Shown piece by piece: positions 7,566 to 13,175 of a stretch of DNA of 13,175 nt. This stretch comes from JBFHNV01 sp965365655 (lineage in GTDB: Bacteria > Pseudomonadota > Gammaproteobacteria > HK1), in the NCBI GenBank assembly GCA_965365655.1, contig CBDUCN010000126.1:1-13175 (forward strand), in the 5' to 3' direction. Made by a program: the position numbers and the translations under genes. The notes beneath the pieces are model-generated. The model ran no database searches. It saw nothing but the letters and a program-made list of their open reading frames with translations, and was not told where the DNA came from. Each line of letters begins with the position of its first letter. Positions within the stretch are counted from its first letter, which is position 1.

Positions 7566-8246
7566 ATGACGATGATCACGCTGCCCCTGGAACGCGACCC
7601 GCACTGCAACGTGTGCGGCGGCGACACCTTCATGCGCGGCCCCAACGACCGCCTGAGCAGCACCCGCGAGCTGCCGCGCTGCACCGAGTGCCTGTCGCTG
7701 GAGCGTCATCGCCAGCTTCGCCGGGTCTACGCCCGGATCCCGCGCGACGCGCTGGCCGCGATGGACGTGCTGCAGATGAGCCCCGACGTGAGCATCGAGC
7801 CCGCGTGGTTCGCGAGCTGCGAGGTGTCGGTGTTCGGCGGCGAGAACCACCTGGACCTGGAAGCCATCGCGCGGCCCTCGGACCGTTACGACCTGGTGAT
7901 CTGCAACCACGTGCTGGAGCACGTGCGCGACGACCGCGAGGGCTTTCGCGAGCTGCTGCGCATCACCCGGCCCGATGGCCTGCTGCAGGTGACGGTGCCC
8001 ACGCCCTACACGCGCGAGACCACCAAGGAGCTGGGCGAGCCCGACGAGGGCGCCTTCGGCCACTGGCGCGCCTATGGCCGCGACCTCGTGCAACGCTTCG
8101 CATCGGCGGCGCCGGCGGCGCGGCTGGTGCAGGTGGAGGTCTTCGACCCGGTGACCGCCGCCGGCGGCTACGTGTACTTCTGGACACGCAGCGACGCGAC
8201 GGCCGACCGGCTTCGGCGCTGGCTCGCGCACGCGGGCGCGCCATGA
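7566..8246 (+). CDS. Small methyltransferase-domain protein with N-terminal CxxC...CxxC
   Basis: A 226-residue protein. The N-terminus has two cysteine pairs, CNVC (14-17) and CTEC (39-42), spaced like a zinc ribbon or knuckle, then LERHRQLRRVY. The rest matches a SAM methyltransferase fold: VLQMSPDVSIEPAWF (68-82) sits where the SAM loop should be but lacks GxGxG; YDLVICNHVLEHVRDD (108-123) is a clear motif with the usual VLEH; and ITRPDGLLQVTVP (133-145) follows. SAM-loop variants of the VLxxAPE kind are known in methyltransferases near glycan genes, so it may still be active. ATG 7566 was chosen because translation upstream runs through promoter-like DNA and gives a basic, non-family extension. 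Its stop overlaps the cyclase ATG (ATGA), so both are made together. Confidence 0.82.
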   Translation: MTMITLPLERDPHCNVCGGDTFMRGPNDRLSSTRELPRCTECLSLERHRQLRRVYARIPRDALAAMDVLQMSPDVSIEPAWFASCEVSVFGGENHLDLEAIARPSDRYDLVICNHVLEHVRDDREGFRELLRITRPDGLLQVTVPTPYTRETTKELGEPDEGAFGHWRAYGRDLVQRFASAAPAARLVQVEVFDPVTAAGGYVYFWTRSDATADRLRRWLAHAGAP

Positions 8247-9550
8247 GCGAGCTGCGCGTACCCGAGCAGCTTCCGCCGCGGGTGCGCGACGCGATACGCG
8301 AGCAGAGCGAATCGAGCGAGATCCTCCTCGGCTGGGTGCAGCTCACCGTGGTGCTCACCTTCATCGCCCTGTACCTGGTCTCGCCCCGCCCGGCGACCAT
8401 CGCCGCGACCTTCGAGCCGGTCCCGGTCACGCTCACGGCGTACTTCTGCTTCACGGTGCTGCGCCTGGCGCTGGCCCACCGGCGGCGCCTGCCGCGCTGG
8501 CTCATGTACCTGTCGGTGGTCGTGGACATGACGCTGCTGATGGCGCTGATCTGGAGCTTCCACCTGCAGTACCGCCAGCCGCCGTCGTTCTATCTCAAGG
8601 CCCCGACGCTGCTCTACGTGTTCATCTTCATCTCGCTGCGCGCGCTCTACTTCGAATACCAGTTCGTGGCCGCCGCGGGCGCGGCGGCGGCGCTCGGCTG
8701 GGCGGCACTCGTGCTCTACGTCGTGGTGGCCGAGCCGGGCAATCCGATGATCACCCGGGACTACGTCGAATACATGACGTCGAACAGCGTCCTCATCGGC
8801 GCCGAGTTCGACAAGATCATCACCATCCTGATGGTCACCGCGATCCTGGCCATCGCGATCGCCCGCTCGCGGCGCCTGCTGCTGCGTTCGGTGCGCGAGA
8901 GCATCACGGCCGAGGAGCTCAAGCGCTTCGTGCCCGACGCGGTGGCCCGCCAGGCCGCCGCGGCGACGCACCTGCGCGTGGGCGAAGGCGAGGTGCGCGA
9001 GGCCACCATCTTCTTCAGCGACATCGAGGGCTTCACCACGCTCAGCGAGTCCATGGATCCGTCTTCGCTGATCGCTGTGCTCAACGAGTACTTCGCACTG
9101 GTCACCGATCCCATCGAGCGCCACGGCGGCGTCATCAACCAGTACCAGGGCGACGCGATCCTGGCGAGCTTCAACCTGCCCAACGCGCTGGACGACCACG
9201 CCGGCGCGGCCGTTCGCGCGGCCCTGGAGGTCCAGGCCCTGCTCGCCGGGCATCGCTTCCGGGGCGGCGTTCGCATCGGCTCGCGAATCGGGATCAACAC
9301 CGGCGTGGTCATCGGCGGCCTCGTCGGCAACGAGCGCCGTCTCGGCTACACGCTTCACGGCGACGAGGTGAACCTCGCGGCCCGCCTGGAGCAGCTCAAC
9401 AAGGAGCTGGGCACCCGCATCCTGGTCTCCGGGCGCACCCGGGAGCTCGCGAGCCGGGTGCAGGCGCGCTTCGAGGATTGCGGAGAGACCCGCGTGCGCG
9501 GCCGTCAGTCATCGGTGCGCATCCACGCGGTGGAACCGGGCGGCGGATGA
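8243..9550 (+). CDS. Membrane-bound class III adenylate/guanylate cyclase
   Basis: A 435-residue inner-membrane protein predicted to make a cyclic nucleotide. About six hydrophobic segments lie at roughly 30-47, 62-79, 88-105, 122-136, 142-163 and 190-208. A linker follows with the cyclase-typical LKRFVPDAVARQ (226-237), then the catalytic domain. Metal-binding aspartates are present in FFSDIEGFT (D260) and YQGDAILASF (D304), and the transition-state pair in VNLAARLE (N377, R381). The two base-selecting positions differ from the adenylate cyclase norm: Q300 stands where lysine is usual, and G368 where aspartate is usual before YT. The activity is therefore likely but the nucleotide is uncertain. 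The start overlaps the methyltransferase stop (ATGA) and has no Shine-Dalgarno. A 109-base gap to the convergent HD gene shows no strong terminator. Confidence 0.92.
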   Translation: MSELRVPEQLPPRVRDAIREQSESSEILLGWVQLTVVLTFIALYLVSPRPATIAATFEPVPVTLTAYFCFTVLRLALAHRRRLPRWLMYLSVVVDMTLLMALIWSFHLQYRQPPSFYLKAPTLLYVFIFISLRALYFEYQFVAAAGAAAALGWAALVLYVVVAEPGNPMITRDYVEYMTSNSVLIGAEFDKIITILMVTAILAIAIARSRRLLLRSVRESITAEELKRFVPDAVARQAAAATHLRVGEGEVREATIFFSDIEGFTTLSESMDPSSLIAVLNEYFALVTDPIERHGGVINQYQGDAILASFNLPNALDDHAGAAVRAALEVQALLAGHRFRGGVRIGSRIGINTGVVIGGLVGNERRLGYTLHGDEVNLAARLEQLNKELGTRILVSGRTRELASRVQARFEDCGETRVRGRQSSVRIHAVEPGGG

Positions 9551-9659
9551 GACGCCATGCGGCCCTCGAAGCCCGTGCATCCTTCGCGCGCCGTCGCGAG
9601 ACGCCGACAGCCGCGTCCGGGTGGTGTCGCAGCAGGCTCAGGGCAGGATTCGCAGGCTC

Positions 9660-10292
9660 TCAGATAAGCCCTCTGGCCTGCAGCTCGCGAAGGTAGCGCG
9701 CGATGTTCTCGCGTGCGCGCCGCTCGTGACGCGCGCGGAAGAACGGGGTGTAGCAGAAGTGCTCGCGCGCGAGCAGCGACGCGAGGAAGTCGCGCTGCTT
9801 CGGATAGAACTCCTCGTCCGACATGTGCGGGAACTCGTCGCGCACCGCCACGCTGTCCTCGAGGAAACGCTCCCAGGGCAGCCCGAAGCTGGACAGGTCG
9901 ATGTCCACCATGTAGGCCTGATCGGCCGTCGCGGGGGCCACGCGAGTGTGCACCGTCGCCATGATCAGGTCGTACACGGCGTCGATGCGCGCCGCAGGCA
10001 TGACGCCGCGCGAGTGGGCCTTGTAGAGCTCGGCGCTGCGCTTCTCGTTGTCCGACGCGCCGACGTCGTAGATCACGTCGTGGTACCACACCGCGAGCTC
10101 GACCGTGTCCGGATCGTCCATGTGCCCGCACGCCGCGTCGAACTGCCCCAGGCAGTGGTCCACGTGCTCGGGGGTGTGGTAGCGGCGGTGGGGCTCGCGA
10201 TAGTGGGTCGCGATCTCGTCGAACAGGCCATCGGCGCCGTCGCCCGACGTCGAGCATCGCGACCACAGCTTCACGAATCGCTGCCTGTCCAT
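9660..10292 (-). CDS. Predicted metal-dependent HD-superfamily phosphohydrolase (COG4339 type)
   Basis: A 210-residue soluble protein. The metal-site signatures of this group are visible: RRYHTPEHVDHCL (36-48), AVWYHDVIYD (67-76) with the HD pair at 71-72, DNEKRSAELY (81-90), and MVDIDLSSFG (128-137) with D130 and D132. It closely follows the COG4339 pattern (RhYH, then FHDivYd, then NE..SA, then DxDL.xLG), whose members lack a settled substrate; HD proteins usually hydrolyse phosphoesters, including nucleotides. It is a separate gene 96 bases downstream of the cyclic-nucleotide-binding gene, and converges on the cyclase. The ATG has no Shine-Dalgarno but is preceded by a small hairpin. Whether it degrades the cyclase's product is speculation from position alone; it is not a known cyclic-nucleotide phosphodiesterase family. 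Confidence 0.88.
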   Translation of the reverse strand: MDRQRFVKLWSRCSTSGDGADGLFDEIATHYREPHRRYHTPEHVDHCLGQFDAACGHMDDPDTVELAVWYHDVIYDVGASDNEKRSAELYKAHSRGVMPAARIDAVYDLIMATVHTRVAPATADQAYMVDIDLSSFGLPWERFLEDSVAVRDEFPHMSDEEFYPKQRDFLASLLAREHFCYTPFFRARHERRARENIARYLRELQARGLI

Positions 10293-10335
10293 GAAGCGGT
10301 TACGGCTTCGCCATCGCCGGCTCGGGCTCGCGGCC

Positions 10336-10341
10336 AGTATA
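10336..10341 (-). promoter_or_regulatory. Putative -10 box upstream of the HD hydrolase
   Basis: TATACT on the minus strand (5 of 6 to consensus) in GGCTATACTGGCC, about 43 bases before the ATG at 10292. The sequence 17 bases upstream (CGGTGC) is a poor -35. It suggests the HD gene can be transcribed apart from the cyclic-nucleotide-binding and ABC genes. Confidence 0.4.
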
Positions 10342-10388
10342 GCCGATGGCCCCTGCGCGCACCGCCCGCGGGCGTGCGGCCGTGCCCG

Positions 10389-10865
10389 TCACGGCTCGCG
10401 ACCGTCGCGCATGTGGTGCAGCTCCGCCTTGAGCTGCTCGAACTGGCGGTGTGAACGCGCGAGCTTGTCGCTGAGCTGGCGCATCACGTCCAGCGCGACG
10501 TCGGGATTCTCGGCCAGCAGGTCCAGGAACAGCTCCGCCTCGATGCGCAGCGCCACCGCCTGGCCGCGGGCACGGATGGTCGCCGAGCGCGGCGCGTTCG
10601 CGAGCACCCCCATTTCGCCGACCAGGTCGTTGGGGCCGAGGACCCCGGCCACGAAGGTGTCGTCGCCGCTGCCCGCGAGCACCTCCATGTCGCCCTTCAT
10701 CAACAGGTACGTGCTGTCCGACGGGTCGCCCTGCTCGAACAGGATCTCCTCGTCCTCGAACGTGAGAAGCTGGCTGGTGAACGCGAGCAGCTTGAGCTTG
10801 GACGGATCGAGCTTCGCGAACATCGGCACACGCCGCAGGGCTTCGGCTTCGGTCTTGAGATCCAC
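10389..10865 (-). CDS. Single-domain cyclic-nucleotide-binding protein
   Basis: A 158-residue soluble protein made almost wholly of one cNMP-binding domain, of the kind found in CRP and the protein kinase A regulatory subunit. The beta barrel runs from about 12, with VPMFAKLDPSKLKLLA, ILFEQGDPSDSTYLLMKGDM (41-60), and the phosphate-binding cassette LVGEMGVLANAPRSATIRA (81-99). G83-E84 and R93 of this cassette are the residues that contact the cyclic phosphate and ribose in known members. There is no helix-turn-helix, so it is not a CRP-type regulator; the last 35 residues are a charged helix. It starts at GTG with a GAGGA ribosome site, 44 bases after the ABC exporter gene, and is surely in the same operon. 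It probably senses a nucleotide for the exporter or a neighbour; the partner is not known. Confidence 0.9.
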   Translation of the reverse strand: MDLKTEAEALRRVPMFAKLDPSKLKLLAFTSQLLTFEDEEILFEQGDPSDSTYLLMKGDMEVLAGSGDDTFVAGVLGPNDLVGEMGVLANAPRSATIRARGQAVALRIEAELFLDLLAENPDVALDVMRQLSDKLARSHRQFEQLKAELHHMRDGREP

Positions 10866-10874
10866 TGTTCGGCG

Positions 10875-10879
10875 TCCTC
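10875..10879 (-). promoter_or_regulatory. Shine-Dalgarno for the cNMP-binding gene
   Basis: GAGGA on the minus strand, 9 bases before the GTG at 10865. It supports the GTG start and translation independent of the ABC gene, which ends 44 bases upstream. Confidence 0.6.
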
Positions 10880-10909
10880 GTGCGTTGCCTTTGCTTGCGC
10901 GGCCGCGGC

Positions 10910-13175
10910 TCAGCCGGGGCCCGGTTCCAGCATCCGGGAGAGGTAGCCGTCACGCGCGCTGAGCTCTTCGAAGGTGCCCTGCTCCGCCACCTTACCGTCA
11001 TCGACCACCAGGACCCGGTCGAAGCCGGATGCATGGCTCGCGCGATGCAGCAGCCAGATCACCGTTCTGCCGCGGAACTCCTGCAGCACGTTGGCCCCGA
11101 TCGCGCGCTGGCTCGCCTCGTCCAGCGAGGCCGTGGCCTCGTCCAGCACCAGCACGTCCGGGCGCTTGAGCACGGCGCGCGCGATGGACAGCTTCTGGCG
11201 CTGCGACGCGGAGAGCCGCGACCCCGCGACGCCCACCTGGAAGTCGAGCCCCACCTCCACCATCGCCTCGTGCAGATCGAGCTTCTCCACCACCTCGGCC
11301 ACGAGGGCACCCACCTGCGCGGCGCTGCGGGCCCGGCCGTAGACCTGGCGCCCGAAGAGGATGTTGTCCTGGATCGAGACGGCCGAGTTGACCTGCGTGC
11401 GGTCGAACGGCTCCACCTTGCGCTCCCCGCTCCCGAAGCGCTCGAGGATGACGCGGCGCGCCTCCACGATGCGCTTCTGGAAGCTCTCGTCGATCAGGCC
11501 CAGTCGATGCCGGGCCACCACCAGCTTGAAGGGCAGCGAGAGCAGGAGCCGGCGATCCTCCACCGACAGCTGGTCCGCCGACTTGCCGTCGGCGCGCGAG
11601 AGAAGGCCGCGGAACACCGGCAGGTCGTCGGCGCCGATGAAGCTGAACTGCTCGAACAGCGGGCTGCCCGGCTCCACGTCGGCGAAGAGGTCGAGCATCA
11701 CCTCGGCGACCTGGCGGCCGATCTCGACGAAGTTGCTTTCCAGGCCGAAGTCACGCAGCACCGCGATCACCGGCTCGTTGTACGGCAGCCGCTCGACCTC
11801 GAACTCCGGGTCGCGCGGGGCCCCGAACAGCAGGTTCTCCGCGACCGACATGTTGGTGTTGTACGCATCGAGGTCGAACGGCTCCACCATCTTCGCGTAG
11901 CGAGGCTCGTCGAGCCGCGCGCGCAGCGCATCGCGCGCGACCAGGATGCGAAGCGCGAGATCGCGGTGGTGCTCCGGGTCGATGCGTCCCTGCAGGCCGA
12001 GCTCGAACACGTCGCGCTCCATGTGCACCACGCGCAGCACCTCGAGGGCGCGCGCGGTGAGTGTCTCCGGCCCGTCCGCGCCCGCGGCCGCGTAGTCGAT
12101 CCAGTCCGCGTCCACGTCGTACGGCGAGTTTCCGCTCCTCTCGGACTCGAGGCGGAACTTCGCCCGGTGGTGCTGGTCGTCCGCCTCCACCTCGGCCTCG
12201 CGCTGCGGCCGGTGCATGAGCCCGTAGTACAGGTTGTCGCGCACGCTGCCCGAGCGAAGCAACGGCTGCGGTCCCACGTACGCGAGCCGGCGCCCGGTGA
12301 CCGACTCCGGCGCCTTGACCAGGTCCAGGCCGGACACCGCGATGCTTCCCGAGGCCGGGCGCAGCAGCCCGGCGATCACCTCCGCGAGCCGGTCCCTGCC
12401 CGACGACTCCGTGCCCAGCACGGCGACGGTGCACGGGAGGTCCAGCGAGAAGGACATGCCGCTCGCGAAGCTGCGGGTGCCGTCCACGTCCGACAGGTCC
12501 AGGTTGCTCGCGACCATCGGGCCTTCCAGCGCGCCCGCCGTCGCGTCCTCGTACAGCAGCTCGGCCGGCAGCAGCCCCGGAGGCTCGAAGATCTCGCGCA
12601 GGAGGTCGTACTTCACCCGCGCGTCCTCCTTCATCTGGTAATAGTTGAGAAGCTCCTTCCACGGTGCCGAGAGATCCTTGTACGCGGCAAGGACCGCCAC
12701 CAGGGCGCCGAAGCTGAGGTTGCCCTTGATCACCAGGTAGCCGCCGATGGAGTAGAAGAAGAACGGCGTGATCTGCGCGATGAAGTTGTTCAGGAACTTG
12801 ATCAGGAACTTCTGGCGATAGATCTCCAGACGGATGTAGAAGATCTCGCCGATGCGCTGCGAGTAGTCGGCCAGCTCGAACTGCGAGGTGTCGTGCGTGT
12901 GCACCTCACGGGTCCCGGTGACCGCCTCGCCGATGCGCTCGGAGAGCTTGCGCACCTTGAGCACGCGCTCCTTCTTCAGCTCGTTGACGCGACGCTGGAA
13001 CTTCGGGATCAGCCACCCCTGCAACGGATAGAGCGCTATGGCCGCGGTGCCCAGCACCGGGTCCTGCACGAACATGAAGACCAGGATCGTGATCAGCGTG
13101 CCGCCCTGGAACGCGGGCAACGCCACCGAGTCGCCGATGAATCCGCCGATGTCCTCGGTCTCGGCGGTGATCATC
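10910..13175 (-). CDS. ABC exporter half-transporter with enlarged, degenerate nucleotide-binding domain (5' end outside window)
   Basis: The 3' part of an ABC exporter; 754 codons are visible and the true start lies beyond 13175. Residue numbers count from the ATG codon at 13174, which is internal. The visible membrane part covers the later helices: GTLITILVFMF (25-35), a strand near 40-56, and the pair at about 132-166, with the coupling-helix region between. The ATPase domain begins near 218. Its Walker A is degenerate (GTESSGRD, 254-261: Arg for Lys, Asp for Ser/Thr); a Q-loop glutamine follows (Q303). Then come about 350 residues before the signature LSASQ (654-658), Walker B VLVLDEATASLD (674-685, D678 and E679) and H-loop H710. 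A normal domain has about 50-60 residues there. It is co-transcribed with the cNMP-binding gene. Confidence 0.93.
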   Translation of the reverse strand, partial: MITAETEDIGGFIGDSVALPAFQGGTLITILVFMFVQDPVLGTAAIALYPLQGWLIPKFQRRVNELKKERVLKVRKLSERIGEAVTGTREVHTHDTSQFELADYSQRIGEIFYIRLEIYRQKFLIKFLNNFIAQITPFFFYSIGGYLVIKGNLSFGALVAVLAAYKDLSAPWKELLNYYQMKEDARVKYDLLREIFEPPGLLPAELLYEDATAGALEGPMVASNLDLSDVDGTRSFASGMSFSLDLPCTVAVLGTESSGRDRLAEVIAGLLRPASGSIAVSGLDLVKAPESVTGRRLAYVGPQPLLRSGSVRDNLYYGLMHRPQREAEVEADDQHHRAKFRLESERSGNSPYDVDADWIDYAAAGADGPETLTARALEVLRVVHMERDVFELGLQGRIDPEHHRDLALRILVARDALRARLDEPRYAKMVEPFDLDAYNTNMSVAENLLFGAPRDPEFEVERLPYNEPVIAVLRDFGLESNFVEIGRQVAEVMLDLFADVEPGSPLFEQFSFIGADDLPVFRGLLSRADGKSADQLSVEDRRLLLSLPFKLVVARHRLGLIDESFQKRIVEARRVILERFGSGERKVEPFDRTQVNSAVSIQDNILFGRQVYGRARSAAQVGALVAEVVEKLDLHEAMVEVGLDFQVGVAGSRLSASQRQKLSIARAVLKRPDVLVLDEATASLDEASQRAIGANVLQEFRGRTVIWLLHRASHASGFDRVLVVDDGKVAEQGTFEELSARDGYLSRMLEPGPG
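11105..12274 (-). repeat. Three-fold degenerate internal repeat in the ABC ATPase domain
   Basis: By eye, the segment from Q-loop to Walker B appears three times. Unit 1 is at about 12274-11888 (residues 301-429), unit 2 at 11887-11417 (430-586), and unit 3 at 11416-11105 (587-690). Each has an x-N-(L/I)-x-(F/Y)-G element: SVRDNLYYG (310-318), SVAENLLFG (443-451), SIQDNILFG (600-608). Units 2 and 3 both open with VEPFD. Each then has a V-x-E-(L/I/V)-G helix end (FELG, VEIG, VEVG) and a signature-like stretch: DPEHHRDLALRILVARDAL, LSVEDRRLLLSLPFKLVVAR, LSASQRQKLSIARAVL. Only unit 3 keeps a full signature and Walker B. Confidence 0.6.

Noticed and set aside
9551..9659. Possible bidirectional terminator between cyclase and HD hydrolase
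   Set aside because: Only a 6-base GCAGGC/GCCTGC pairing with a long loop, overlapping the HD gene's stop region, is visible, with no T-tract. I see nothing else in this gap.

Overview
This is a very GC-rich, gene-dense chromosomal window that looks like a Pseudomonadota genome, most likely a high-GC gammaproteobacterium. The reasons are strong G/C third positions, Ala/Arg-rich proteins, GTG starts, 4-bp stop/start overlaps, and occasional sigma70-like -10 boxes (TACAAT, TATCCT, TATACT) standing out in GC-rich leaders. I cannot name the species. There are no rRNA or tRNA genes, insertion sequences or CRISPR arrays, and no gene-free stretch over 300 bases. The longest gap is about 135 bases. 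All coding entries are supported by recognisable protein families.

Left block (1-4303, minus strand): a four-gene operon running leftward. It encodes a MurG-like GT-B glycosyltransferase (COG4671 type), two GT4-type glycosyltransferases, and a histidine-phosphatase-superfamily enzyme that reaches the window edge. The last three are joined by GTGA and ATGA overlaps. Divergently (4406-6551, plus strand) lie a short zinc-type MDR dehydrogenase and a class V PLP aminotransferase that overlap by 8 bases. Together these six genes look like a precursor-plus-glycosylation pathway whose product I cannot identify.

Middle block (6565-9550): two unrelated SAM-dependent methyltransferase-like proteins are transcribed divergently from about 7.5 kb. 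The rightward one is small, has a CxxC...CxxC N-terminus, and is coupled by an ATGA overlap to a six-helix membrane class III nucleotide cyclase.

Right block (9660-13175, minus strand): an HD-superfamily hydrolase, a single-domain cyclic-nucleotide-binding protein, and a partial ABC exporter. The exporter's nucleotide-binding domain is highly unusual: about 350 residues separate Q-loop and signature, made of what look like degenerate repeats of the Q-loop-to-signature segment, and the Walker A is degenerate. The cyclase, cyclic-nucleotide sensor, HD hydrolase and exporter lie within 5 kb, which suggests (but does not prove) a cyclic-nucleotide-controlled export or signalling module. The exporter is the strongest candidate in the window for something not well described.
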